Shown here in pieces: positions 1 to 8,018 of a stretch of 64,000 nucleotides of DNA. Source of the DNA: Rhizobacter sp. Root404. GTDB lineage: Bacteria; Pseudomonadota; Gammaproteobacteria; Burkholderiales; Burkholderiaceae_C. The stretch is taken from positions 685,515-749,514 of the forward strand of contig NZ_LMDS01000004.1 in assembly GCF_001425865.1 (NCBI RefSeq), read 5' to 3'. The first letter of the stretch is position 1, and every line of letters starts with the position of its first letter. The translations under genes and the position numbers were made by a program. The notes under the pieces were generated by a model. That model searched no databases. It had not been told where the DNA came from and saw only the letters and a program-made list of their open reading frames with translations.

Positions 1-1044
1 GAGAACATGCTGGACGAGTTGTACGACCCGCACGCGCAGCTCAACACCAACCTCGCCGCATCGTTCCGCCTGGTGCCCTCGGGCGCCGACCTGTGGGCGG
101 TCTGGCGCGGCCGCGCCGCGGTCATCACGGACGTGCGCGCCGGCTCCGACGCCGAGCGCGCCGGCATCCGGCCCGGCGACGTGGTGCTGCGCCTGGGTGC
201 CACGCCGATCGACACGGCCGTCGAGGCGCGCCTCGGCCGCACCTATCCGCATTCGGTCGCAGCGGCACGCGGCTGGGCGCTGCGGTCCGTCCTGGCCGGG
301 CGGCACGGCGCGGCGCGACCCTTGCAGCTGCGGCGCGGCGACGCCATCCGGACCGTCGAGTTGCCCGCGCGGGATCAGTTCGGCACACGGCCCGCGGCGC
401 CGGTCACCGTCGCGCGCCTGCCCGGCCGAGTCGGACACGTGCGACTGAACGACTCGCTCGGCGACGACGCCGCCATCGCCGCATTCGACGCGGCACTCGA
501 CGGTCTGCGGGACGCCCGCGCGCTGATCGTCGACCTGCGGGATACGCCGAGCGGCGGCAACTCCACCGTCGCCCGCGCCATCCTCGGCCGCTTCGTCGCA
601 CGCGACCTGCCGTACCAGCGTCACCTGCTGCCGTCGGAAGAGCGCGAGACAGGCGTGCGACGCAGCTGGCTCGAGCTGGTCTCGCCGCGCGGTCAGGCGC
701 CGTACAGGAAGCCCGTGGTCGTGCTCGTGGGGCACTGGACCGGCAGCATGGGCGAGGGCCTCGCGATCGGCTTCGACGCGACGCGTACCGGCACGGTCGT
801 CGGCACCGCCATGGCCGGCCTGCTCGGCGCCACCGATCACGTCGTGCTGCCGCACACCGGCATCGGCATCAACCTGCCGACCGAGCGGCTCTATCACGTG
901 GACGGCACGCCGCGCGAGTCGTTCCAGCCGGCGGTGCCCGTCGACGTGGCGCGCGCAGGCCCGCCAACGGACCCGTTCGTTCAGGCCGCCCTGCGCTGGC
1001 TCTCGGCGCCTGCCCGGCGCGCGCGGCCCCTGCCGCAAATGTGA
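1..1044 (+). CDS. PDZ domain / S41-type peptidase, 5'-truncated by window edge
   Basis: The frame is open from the first base (codons before the ATG at 7 are sense), so the gene probably begins upstream; about 347 residues are visible. A PDZ-like segment at roughly residues 35-75 contains GIRPGDVVLRLG, which in this family binds substrate C-termini. The C-terminal half resembles the S41 (tail-specific protease) fold, with the serine-loop motif GHWTGSMGEG and Ser near residue 249. S41 enzymes normally work in the periplasm or are secreted; no signal peptide can be judged because the N-terminus is missing. The usual catalytic Lys after the Ser region was not confidently located, so activity is uncertain. 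It ends about 100 bp before the next secreted protein on the same strand, and the two may be unrelated. Confidence 0.75.
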   Translation, partial: ENMLDELYDPHAQLNTNLAASFRLVPSGADLWAVWRGRAAVITDVRAGSDAERAGIRPGDVVLRLGATPIDTAVEARLGRTYPHSVAAARGWALRSVLAGRHGAARPLQLRRGDAIRTVELPARDQFGTRPAAPVTVARLPGRVGHVRLNDSLGDDAAIAAFDAALDGLRDARALIVDLRDTPSGGNSTVARAILGRFVARDLPYQRHLLPSEERETGVRRSWLELVSPRGQAPYRKPVVVLVGHWTGSMGEGLAIGFDATRTGTVVGTAMAGLLGATDHVVLPHTGIGINLPTERLYHVDGTPRESFQPAVPVDVARAGPPTDPFVQAALRWLSAPARRARPLPQM

Positions 1045-1145
1045 TCTCCCCGTGACGTAAGTCGGCGGGCCGGTGCGCGACACACCAGCCCGCGCCGGCT
1101 GAACGAGGCGCGCCCCACCGCACTTCAATGTCACCAGGAGCTCAC

Positions 1146-2264
1146 ATGAACGATCGATCCACGTCCCCGCGCCGCCGCTTCGCCTTCCAGCTCGGCGGAC
1201 TGGCGCTCGCGCTCGCCGCCGCGTCGCCCGCCTTCGCGCAAGGCGCCCCGTCGTTCCGCGAAGGCAAGGTCTTCACCAGCACCAACGCCACCGCCGGCAA
1301 CGAGTTGCTGGTGTACGCGCCCGCCCAGCGCGGCGACCTGGCACTCGTCGCGCGGGTCGCGACCAGCGGCCAGGGCACCGGCGCGGGCCTCGGCTCGCAA
1401 GGCGCCGTCGCGCTGAGCAGCGACGGCCGCCACGCCTTCGTCGTCAACGCCGCGAGCCACACGGTCTCGACCTTCGCGATCCGCCACGATGGCGTCGCGC
1501 TCGCGTCCGTCGTCGATTCCGGGGGCCTCACGCCGATCAGCGTGACCGAGAGCGACGGCACCGTCTATGTGCTCAACGCCGGCGGGGCCGGCAACGTGGC
1601 GGGCTTTCGCAACCTGCAGGGGCAACTGCAGCCGATCGCCAACGGCGCGCGCGGGCTGTCCGCCGCCGGCGGCACCGGGCCGGCGCAGGTCGGCTTCGGC
1701 GCGGGCGGCGACGTGCTCGTCGTCACCGAGAAGAACACCAACCGGATCACCAGCTTCCCGGTGCGGCGCGACGGGACGCTCGGCGCGGTCGTCACGACCG
1801 CGTCGGCCGGCGCGACGCCGTTCGGCTTCGCGTTCGATCGCCGCGATCACCTGATCGTCTCCGAGGCGCCGGGCAGCGCGGCCTCGTCGTACCGCTACGC
1901 CGACGGCTCGGCGACGCCGCTGCTGGTCAGCGCCTCGGTGCCGAACACGCAGCAGGCCGCGTGCTGGGTCGCCGTGACGCCGAACGGCAAGTACGCGTTC
2001 ACGGCCAACGCCGGCAGCAGCACGGTCAGCAGCTACAGCATCGCGCGCACCGGCCAGCTGGCGCTCGCCAGCGCGGTGGCCGGCAGCACCGGCGCGAATG
2101 CCGGCGCGCTCGACCTGGCGGTCTCGGCCGACGGGCGGCGGCTGTTCGCGCTGGCGCCGCGCAGCCTGCAGGTGGTCTCGTTCCGCGTCGAGTACGACGG
2201 CAGCCTGACCACGCTGGGCGCCGGCGCGCTGCCGTCCGGCGGTGCCGGCCTGGCCGCCAACTGA
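1146..2264 (+). CDS. Secreted beta-propeller (lactonase/YVTN-like) protein
   Basis: 372 residues from the ATG at 1146, chosen because CAGGAG lies seven bases upstream; an in-frame ATG at 1128 lacks such a site. The N-terminus has a twin-arginine-like stretch SPRRRFAFQLGG followed by an Ala/Leu-rich segment ending AFAQG, so export, perhaps through Tat, is likely. The rest has repeating units of about 45-50 residues with patterns like LSSDGRHAFVVNAASHTVS and VTPNGKYAFTANAGSSTVS, typical of seven-bladed propellers related to 6-phosphogluconolactonase/YVTN proteins. Catalytic function cannot be assigned; such exported propellers are often only annotated as lactonase family. No operon partner is apparent. 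A GC-rich tandem repeat follows the stop. Confidence 0.8.
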   Translation: MNDRSTSPRRRFAFQLGGLALALAAASPAFAQGAPSFREGKVFTSTNATAGNELLVYAPAQRGDLALVARVATSGQGTGAGLGSQGAVALSSDGRHAFVVNAASHTVSTFAIRHDGVALASVVDSGGLTPISVTESDGTVYVLNAGGAGNVAGFRNLQGQLQPIANGARGLSAAGGTGPAQVGFGAGGDVLVVTEKNTNRITSFPVRRDGTLGAVVTTASAGATPFGFAFDRRDHLIVSEAPGSAASSYRYADGSATPLLVSASVPNTQQAACWVAVTPNGKYAFTANAGSSTVSSYSIARTGQLALASAVAGSTGANAGALDLAVSADGRRLFALAPRSLQVVSFRVEYDGSLTTLGAGALPSGGAGLAAN

Positions 2265-2281
2265 CGCCGCGGCGAAAACGG

Positions 2282-2311
2282 GCGCGCGCCGTGCGCGCGC
2301 CGTGCGCGCGC
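2282..2311. repeat. Tandem 11-bp GC repeat between convergent genes
   Basis: The unit GCGCGCGCCGT occurs twice in tandem plus a partial third copy. It fills the space between the stop of the propeller gene and the stop of the opposite-strand LysR gene. The alternating GC can fold on either strand, so it might slow polymerase from both sides, but there is no T-run. This is an observation only. Confidence 0.5.
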
Positions 2312-3229
2312 TCAGCGCAGCGCCTTCCCGCCCAGCAGATCGACCAGCGTGCGCCGCAGCCAGGCGTTGCCGGCGTCGGCGTGGAAGCGCTCGTGCCAGT
2401 GCTGCTTGACCGCGAACGTCGGCAGCGGCAACGGTGGCGCATAGGCGCGCACGCGCTCCTGCTGCGCCAGCGCCTCGCCGAGGCGGCGCGGCACGATCAC
2501 CAGCAGCTCGGTCTGCGCGACGATCCGCGCCACGCCGAGGAAGCTCGGCACCTTCAGCGCCACCCGGCGTTCGTAGCCGTGCTCGGCCATCACCTTGTCG
2601 ACGATCGCGTGACCGGTGCCGGAGGTCGTCACGACGATGTGCGATTCGGCCAGGAACGCGCGCTTGTTCGGCCGGCTGCGCACGCGCGGGTGGTGCTCGG
2701 CGGCCAGGCAGACGAAGTTCTGCTCGAACAGCGTCTGCTGGTAGAAGCCCGCCTCCAGATGCGGCATGAAGCCGACCGCCAGGTCGACCTCGCCGGCCTC
2801 GAGGCGGCGCGGGCTGTCGGGCGAGGTGCGTTCGGCCTCGACCGTGACGCCGGGCGCATGGCGCTGCAGGTAGTTGGTCAGGATCGGCAGCGCCACGATC
2901 TCGCTGATGTCGGTCATCCCGATGCGGAACTCGCGCTGCGCGGTGGCCGGGTCGAAGCCGGCGCGCGAACCGCTCAGGCTGGCCAGCTTGTCCAGGGACT
3001 CGGCCACGTCGGCGTAGATCTGACGCGCGAACGGCGTGGGCTCCATGCCGTGCGAGGTGCGGCTGAAAAGCTGGTCGTTGAAGTGCGTGCGCAGCTTGGC
3101 CAGCACGACGCTGGCATGGGCCTGCGCCATGCCGAGCCGCTCCGCGGCGCGGGTGACGCTCTGCGTCTTGTAGATCTCGACGAACACGTGCAGCCAGTCG
3201 ATGTCGAGCTTGGCCATGGCCTTCATCAT
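2312..3229 (-). CDS. LysR-family transcriptional regulator of the gentisate operon
   Basis: About 305 residues from the ATG at 3229; 3226 and 3217 are alternative starts, and a start at 3265 would run across the putative operator. The N-terminal winged helix-turn-helix is clear (LDIDWLHVFVEIYKTQSVTR, then AAERLGMAQAHASVVLAKLR), followed by a periplasmic-binding-protein-like effector domain. It is divergent from the 3-hydroxybenzoate/gentisate operon with fewer than 100 bp between the start codons, the standard LysR-target arrangement, so it probably activates that operon in response to an aromatic substrate or intermediate. The effector identity (3-hydroxybenzoate or gentisate) is inference. 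A T-N11-A dyad sits between the two genes. Confidence 0.88.
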   Translation of the reverse strand: MMKAMAKLDIDWLHVFVEIYKTQSVTRAAERLGMAQAHASVVLAKLRTHFNDQLFSRTSHGMEPTPFARQIYADVAESLDKLASLSGSRAGFDPATAQREFRIGMTDISEIVALPILTNYLQRHAPGVTVEAERTSPDSPRRLEAGEVDLAVGFMPHLEAGFYQQTLFEQNFVCLAAEHHPRVRSRPNKRAFLAESHIVVTTSGTGHAIVDKVMAEHGYERRVALKVPSFLGVARIVAQTELLVIVPRRLGEALAQQERVRAYAPPLPLPTFAVKQHWHERFHADAGNAWLRRTLVDLLGGKALR

Positions 3230-3237
3230 AAACAAAC

Positions 3238-3254
3238 GATATGAAAGGTATATC
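3238..3254. promoter_or_regulatory. Candidate LysR box (T-N11-A dyad)
   Basis: GATAT-N7-ATATC is a perfect inverted repeat with T at 3240 and A at 3252 separated by 11 bases, matching the LysR-type T-N11-A consensus. It lies between the regulator and the divergent gentisate operon and is strikingly AT-rich against its surroundings. Binding is inferred, not shown. Confidence 0.6.
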
Positions 3255-3321
3255 ACATCACGCATTTACGAGATGGCCCGTATTGCCGACACTGCCCGCC
3301 AAAGCACAGGAGACAACTGAC

Positions 3322-4521
3322 ATGGGCACGACGGCAAGGCGGCTACCGGTCATCGTCGCGGGCGGCGGCATCGGCGGGGTCGCGGCAGCGCTGGCGCTGA
3401 CGCGGCGCGGCTTCGACGTCACGATCCTCGAGCAGGCCGCGCAGCTGGGCGAGATCGGCGCCGGCATCCAGTTCGGCCCGAACGCGTTCGCCGCGCTCGA
3501 CGCACTCGGTGTCGGCCCGCTGGCGCGCAGCCGCGCCGTCTACACCGACGAGATGGTGATGCACGACGCGATCGACGAGACCTGCGTCGGCCGCATCCCG
3601 ACCGGCGAGGCATTCCGTGCCCGCTTCGGCAACCCGTACGCGGTGATCCACCGCGCCGACGTGCACGGCGCGCTGCTCGAAGGCGCGCAGGCCGACGACC
3701 GCATCCGCGTGCTGACTTCGACGACGGTGCAGCGCGTCGAGCAGGACGACGACAGCGTGACGGTGCACGACACGCAGGGCCGCACCCACCGCGGTCTCGC
3801 GCTGATCGGCGCGGACGGCGTCAAGTCCGCGGTGCGGCGCCAGTACGTGGGCGACGACGCGCGCGTCTCGGGCCACGTGGTCTATCGCGCGGTGATCGAC
3901 CGGGCCGACTTTCCGGCCGACCTGCAATGGAACGCGGCGAGCATCTGGGTCGGCCCGAACTGCCACCTGGTGCACTACCCGCTGCGCGGCGGCGAGCAGT
4001 ACAACGTCGTCGTCACCTTCCACAGCCGCGAGCGCGAGGAGTGGAGCGTGCGCGAAGGCAGCCGCGAGGAAGTCCAGAGCTACTTCGAGGGCCTCTGCCC
4101 GAAGGCGCGCCAGCTGATCGACCTGCCGCGCGACTGGAAGCGCTGGGCCACCGCCGACCGCGAGCCGATCGCGCAGTGGACCCACGGCCGCGCGGTGCTG
4201 CTCGGCGACGCCGCGCACCCGACGCTGCAGTACCTCGCCCAGGGCGCCTGCATGGCGCTGGAGGATGCCGTCACGCTCGGCGAAGCGCTGCGCGCCACCG
4301 ACGACGATTTCGGCAAGGCGTTTGCGCTGTACCAGCGCTCGCGTGTCGCGCGCACCGCGCGGGTGGTGCTGTCGGCGCGCGAGATGGGCCGCATCTTCCA
4401 CGCCAAGGGCGTCGAGCGCCTGGTGCGCAACGAGCTGTGGGCCGGACGCTCGCCGGAACGCTTCTACGATGCGATGGAGTGGCTGTACGGCTGGTCGGTC
4501 GCGACCTGCCTGGCCCACTGA
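3322..4521 (+). CDS. 3-hydroxybenzoate 6-monooxygenase (FAD-dependent)
   Basis: 399 residues from the ATG at 3322, with AGGAGA nine bases upstream. It is a flavoprotein hydroxylase of the salicylate/3-hydroxybenzoate class: the FAD-binding GGGIGG is at residues about 13-18, the RxDVH region (HRADVHGALL) near 115, and the second FAD motif GDAAHPTLQYLAQGAC near 294. Family members use NAD(P)H and O2. With gentisate dioxygenase next downstream, the likely reaction is 3-hydroxybenzoate to gentisate (2,5-dihydroxybenzoate); salicylate 5-hydroxylation is normally done by a multicomponent enzyme, so that is less likely. It is the first gene of a tight five-gene operon under the divergent LysR gene. 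Confidence 0.87.
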   Translation: MGTTARRLPVIVAGGGIGGVAAALALTRRGFDVTILEQAAQLGEIGAGIQFGPNAFAALDALGVGPLARSRAVYTDEMVMHDAIDETCVGRIPTGEAFRARFGNPYAVIHRADVHGALLEGAQADDRIRVLTSTTVQRVEQDDDSVTVHDTQGRTHRGLALIGADGVKSAVRRQYVGDDARVSGHVVYRAVIDRADFPADLQWNAASIWVGPNCHLVHYPLRGGEQYNVVVTFHSREREEWSVREGSREEVQSYFEGLCPKARQLIDLPRDWKRWATADREPIAQWTHGRAVLLGDAAHPTLQYLAQGACMALEDAVTLGEALRATDDDFGKAFALYQRSRVARTARVVLSAREMGRIFHAKGVERLVRNELWAGRSPERFYDAMEWLYGWSVATCLAH

Positions 4522-4562
4522 ACCGCGCACTGAATTCGACGACACACGAAGGAGACGACCTC

Positions 4563-5615
4563 ATGAGCGACAACGCACTCGGCCGCATGGAAGACCTGCC
4601 CGCCGACTACCGCGCGGCGCTGGCGCAGCAGAACCTCGTGCCGCTGTGGCCGAACCTGCGCGCGGTGATGCCGGCCGGCACGCCGCGCCCGGCCACGCGT
4701 GCGACGCACTGGTCCTATGAAGGGCTGAAGCCGCTGCTGTTGAAGGCCGGCGAGCTGACGCCGATCGAGAAGGCGGAGCGCCGCGTGCTCGTGCTCGCCA
4801 ACCCCGGCCACGGCCTCGAGAAGATGCAGGCCAGTGCCGCGATCTACCTCGGCATGCAGCTGCTGCTGCCGGGCGAGTGGGCGCCCTCCCACCGTCACAC
4901 GCCGAACGCGGTCCGCATGGTCGTCGAGGGCGAAGGCGCGTGGACCACGGTCGACGGCGAGAAGTGCGTGATGCGGCGCGGCGACCTGATCCTCACGCCG
5001 ACCGGCCTGTGGCACGAGCACGGCCACGACGGTAGCGCGCCGGTCGTGTGGCTCGATGTGCTGGACCTGCCGCTGATGTTCTACCTCGAGGCCAGCTACC
5101 ACGTCGACGGCCAGCGCCAGCAGACGCGCGCCGGCAGCGGCGACCGCGCCCACGCGCGCGGCGGCGTCGTGCCGATGCCGGTGTTCCAGCGCGGCAGCAA
5201 GCCCTATCCGATGTTGCGCTACCCCTGGACCGACGTGCGCGCGACGCTGGAAACACTCGCCACCGACGATCCCGCGCTCGACGCAGTGCAGGTCGCCTAC
5301 GTCAACCCCGAGACCGGCGCCGACGCGCAGAACGTGCTCGGCTACTCGGCGCTGATGCTGCGCCCCGGCCAGACGCTGCGCCTGCCGGCGCGCTCGCCGG
5401 CCAGCGTGTTCCACCTGATCGAGGGCAGCGTCGATGTCTCGATCGAGGCGACGGCGCCGCAGGCCTTCCGCCTGGCCGAGGCCGACACCTGCTGCGCGCC
5501 GGGCTATGCCGCGGTGACGCTGACCAACGCAGCCGCCGACCGGCCCTCGTTCCTGTTCATCGCGGACGAGTCGCCGCTGCACCGCAAGCTCGGCATCTAC
5601 GAGATGCGGGGCTGA
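4563..5615 (+). CDS. Gentisate 1,2-dioxygenase
   Basis: 350 residues, the usual length for the family, starting at the ATG at 4563 after GAAGGAGACGACCTC. It is a bicupin: the N-terminal cupin has the metal-binding stretch PSHRHTPNAVRMVVEG at about residues 107-122 and a later His in GLWHEHGHDG; a second, more degenerate cupin occupies roughly residues 250-335. The enzyme uses Fe(II) and O2 to cleave gentisate between C1 and C2, giving maleylpyruvate, the substrate of the isomerase encoded three genes later. The gap of 41 bp to the upstream hydroxylase supports co-transcription. Confidence 0.93.
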   Translation: MSDNALGRMEDLPADYRAALAQQNLVPLWPNLRAVMPAGTPRPATRATHWSYEGLKPLLLKAGELTPIEKAERRVLVLANPGHGLEKMQASAAIYLGMQLLLPGEWAPSHRHTPNAVRMVVEGEGAWTTVDGEKCVMRRGDLILTPTGLWHEHGHDGSAPVVWLDVLDLPLMFYLEASYHVDGQRQQTRAGSGDRAHARGGVVPMPVFQRGSKPYPMLRYPWTDVRATLETLATDDPALDAVQVAYVNPETGADAQNVLGYSALMLRPGQTLRLPARSPASVFHLIEGSVDVSIEATAPQAFRLAEADTCCAPGYAAVTLTNAAADRPSFLFIADESPLHRKLGIYEMRG

Positions 5616-5643
5616 CCGATCACATCCTTCCCCTGGAGACCCC

Positions 5644-6351
5644 ATGACCACCACGTCCTACCTCTGGACCCCGCCCCCGGTTCGCTCACTGCCGGTGCGC
5701 GGTCGCACCGAGCGCGCGCCGATCAACCGCCTGTTCTTCGTCGGCCGCAACTACCACGCGCACGCGGTCGAGATGGGCAAGCCGGTCGACAAGGCCAGCG
5801 CGAAGCTCTTCTATTTCACCAAGGCGCCGCAGACGCTGGTCGAGTCGGGCGCCACGGTCGCCTACCCGCCGCAGACCGCGAACTTCCACCATGAGATGGA
5901 GCTGGTCGTCGTGATCGGCGTGCCGGGCTTCAACGTGCCGGTCGAGGACGCGGACAAGCTGATCTACGGCTACGCCTGCGGCCTGGACATGACCCGCCGC
6001 GACCTGCAACTCGTCGCCCGCGACCAGGGCCGCCCGTGGGACCTGGGCAAGGACGTGGAGGACTCGTCGGTCGTCTCCGAGATCGTGCCGATGCCCGGCG
6101 TGGTGCTGGAGCGCGGCGCGCTCGCGCTGACCGTCAATGGCCAGCCGCGCCAGCAGTCCGACGTGGCCATGCTGATCTGGAACATCCGCGAAGTCATCGC
6201 CGACCTGTCGCGCTTCTATCATCTTCAGACCGGCGACCTGATCTTCACCGGCACGCCGGAAGGCGTCGGCCCGGTCATCGCGGGGGACCGCATCGACGGC
6301 CACATCGACGGCGTCGGCGAGATCCGCCTGCACATCGGCGCGGCCGAGTGA
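5644..6351 (+). CDS. Fumarylpyruvate hydrolase (FAH family)
   Basis: 235 residues, start ATG 5644 with CTGGAGACCCC upstream. It belongs to the fumarylacetoacetate hydrolase fold: FVGRNYHAHAVEMG near residue 32, the metal-site motif HHEMELVVVIG near residue 81 and FTGTPEGVGP near residue 201 are family signatures. In the glutathione-dependent gentisate route, fumarylpyruvate made by the isomerase is hydrolysed to fumarate and pyruvate. Position between gentisate dioxygenase and maleylpyruvate isomerase makes fumarylpyruvate the likely substrate rather than fumarylacetoacetate or a decarboxylase-type substrate. Cytosolic, Mg2+/Mn2+-dependent by family. Confidence 0.9.
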   Translation: MTTTSYLWTPPPVRSLPVRGRTERAPINRLFFVGRNYHAHAVEMGKPVDKASAKLFYFTKAPQTLVESGATVAYPPQTANFHHEMELVVVIGVPGFNVPVEDADKLIYGYACGLDMTRRDLQLVARDQGRPWDLGKDVEDSSVVSEIVPMPGVVLERGALALTVNGQPRQQSDVAMLIWNIREVIADLSRFYHLQTGDLIFTGTPEGVGPVIAGDRIDGHIDGVGEIRLHIGAAE

Positions 6352-6386
6352 TGCGTCACCCCACCACAAGAACGACCGGAGACTCC

Positions 6387-7367
6387 ATGACCTGCACCTC
6401 GACCCATCGCCGCACGTTGCTGCTGACCGCGCTGATGGCCGCGCTCGGCACCGCCGCGCAGGCAGCCGAGCCCTTCCCAGCCAGGCCCGTGACGATCGTC
6501 ACCGCGTTCGCGCCGGGCAGCGGCCCGGACGCGGTGCTGCGCATCGTCGCCGAGAAGCTCGGCAAGGCCTGGAACCAGCGCGTGCTGGTCGAGAACAAGC
6601 CCGGCGGCGGCGGCTTCATCGCGATCGACGCGGTGCGCCGCGCGCCGGCCGACGGCTACACGCTGCTGCAGCTCGACAGCGAACACCTCGCCGCGCTGCC
6701 CTACCTCTACAAGTCGAAGGGCTTCGAGACGCTGAAGGTGTTCGAGCCGGTGGCGTCGCTGTTTCGCACGCCGTTCCTGGTCGCGGTGCCGGCCGACTCG
6801 AAGATCAAGACCGTCGCCGACCTGGTCGCCGCGGCGAAGACCGGCCCGGTCAGCTACGGCTCGTGGGGCATCGGCAGCCCGGGCCACCTGGGCGGCGAGC
6901 AGATGGAGATGCTGACCGGCGCCGAGATGCAGCACGTGCCGTTCCGCGAGGTCTCGCAGCTGTTCACGTCGGTCGGCTCGGGCGACGTGGGCTGGAGCTT
7001 CGCGAGCATTCCGTCGAGCCAGGGCGCGTACAAGGCCGGCAAGATCCGCTATGTCGCGGTGGCGGCACCGAAGCGCATCCCGCAGCTGCCCGAGGTGCCG
7101 ACGATGGCGGAGGCCGGCGGCCCCGCATCGCTGGCGGTCAACTCGTTCGTCGTGCTGGTGGCGCCGCGCGGCGTGCCGGCGGCGGTGCGCGACAAGATCG
7201 ACGCCGACGTGCGCAAGGCGCTGGCCGAGCCCGACGCCAAGGCGCGCTTCGACACCTTCGCGTTCGAGAACGTCGGCTGGGGGCCGGAGCAGATCATGAG
7301 CGAGGCCGCCGCGAAGGCGCGCATCTACGCCGAACTCGTCAAGCGCAAGAGCATCAGCCTGGAGTGA
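6387..7367 (+). CDS. Bug/TctC-type extracytoplasmic solute receptor
   Basis: 326 residues from the ATG at 6387, with CGGAGACTCC upstream. A signal peptide covers about residues 1-26 (Leu/Ala-rich, ending AQAAEPFPARP). The mature start PVTIVTAFAPGSGPDAVLR and later GSWGIGSPGHLGGEQM match the tripartite tricarboxylate transporter receptor (Bug) family, which captures carboxylates or aromatic acids in the periplasm. No TctA/TctB membrane genes are nearby, the common orphan situation in Burkholderiales. Being inside the gentisate operon suggests it binds an aromatic acid such as 3-hydroxybenzoate or gentisate; this is inferred from context. Confidence 0.9.
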   Translation: MTCTSTHRRTLLLTALMAALGTAAQAAEPFPARPVTIVTAFAPGSGPDAVLRIVAEKLGKAWNQRVLVENKPGGGGFIAIDAVRRAPADGYTLLQLDSEHLAALPYLYKSKGFETLKVFEPVASLFRTPFLVAVPADSKIKTVADLVAAAKTGPVSYGSWGIGSPGHLGGEQMEMLTGAEMQHVPFREVSQLFTSVGSGDVGWSFASIPSSQGAYKAGKIRYVAVAAPKRIPQLPEVPTMAEAGGPASLAVNSFVVLVAPRGVPAAVRDKIDADVRKALAEPDAKARFDTFAFENVGWGPEQIMSEAAAKARIYAELVKRKSISLE

Positions 7368-7372
7368 AAGCC

Positions 7373-8014
7373 ATGGAGCTGTACAACTTCTTCCGCAGCG
7401 GCACCTCGCACCGGCTGCGCATCGTGCTGAACCTCAAGGGCCTGGCCTGCGACTACATCGCGGTGAACCTGCGGACCGAGGAGCACCTTCGGCCCGCGTT
7501 CCGCGCGGTCAATCCGCAGGCACTGGTGCCGGCGCTGGTGCGCGACGACGGCAAGACGCTGGTGCAGTCGCCCGCGATCATCGAGTGGCTCGAGGAGCGG
7601 CACCCCGCGCCGCCGCTGCTGCCGGCCGATCTCGACGACCGCGCCCATGTGCGGGCGCTGGCGGCGGTCGTCGGCTGCGACATCCACCCGGTCAACAACC
7701 GCCGCATCCTCGAGGCGCTGCGCCACCGCTTCGGCGCCGACGACGCCGCGGTCGATGCCTGGTGCCAGACCTGGATCGGCGACGGCTTCGACGCGTACGA
7801 GGCGCTGCTGGCGGCGCGCGGCGCGCCGGGCCGGTTCAGCTTCGGCGACACGCCGACCGTGGCCGACGCCTACCTCGTGCCGCAGATCGAGAGCGCGCGC
7901 CGCTTCAAGGTCGACCTCACCCGCTGGCCGCGCCTGATGGCGATCGACGCCGCCTGCGGTGAACTCGACGCGTTCCGGCGCGCCGCGCCGAGCGTTCAGC
8001 CCGACGCAGGCTGA
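7373..8014 (+). CDS. Maleylpyruvate isomerase (zeta-class GST fold)
   Basis: 213 residues; the start ATG at 7373 follows the previous stop by five bases and uses GGAG from the end of that gene. The N-terminal thioredoxin-like domain has SGTSHRLRIVLNLKGL near residues 8-23 and the glutathione-site motif NPQALVPALV and QSPAIIEWLEE, as in zeta-class maleylacetoacetate/maleylpyruvate isomerases. The helical C-terminal domain follows. It would isomerise maleylpyruvate to fumarylpyruvate with glutathione as cofactor, completing the set for 3-hydroxybenzoate to fumarate plus pyruvate. Last gene of the operon; the next gene converges on it with only four bases between. Confidence 0.9.
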   Translation: MELYNFFRSGTSHRLRIVLNLKGLACDYIAVNLRTEEHLRPAFRAVNPQALVPALVRDDGKTLVQSPAIIEWLEERHPAPPLLPADLDDRAHVRALAAVVGCDIHPVNNRRILEALRHRFGADDAAVDAWCQTWIGDGFDAYEALLAARGAPGRFSFGDTPTVADAYLVPQIESARRFKVDLTRWPRLMAIDAACGELDAFRRAAPSVQPDAG

Positions 8015-8018
8015 CGCC

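Noticed and set aside
3290..3321. Possible sigma-54 promoter before the gentisate operon
   Set aside because: A GG and TTGC are present but the spacing is two bases too short; it serves as a negative control for the regulon claim.
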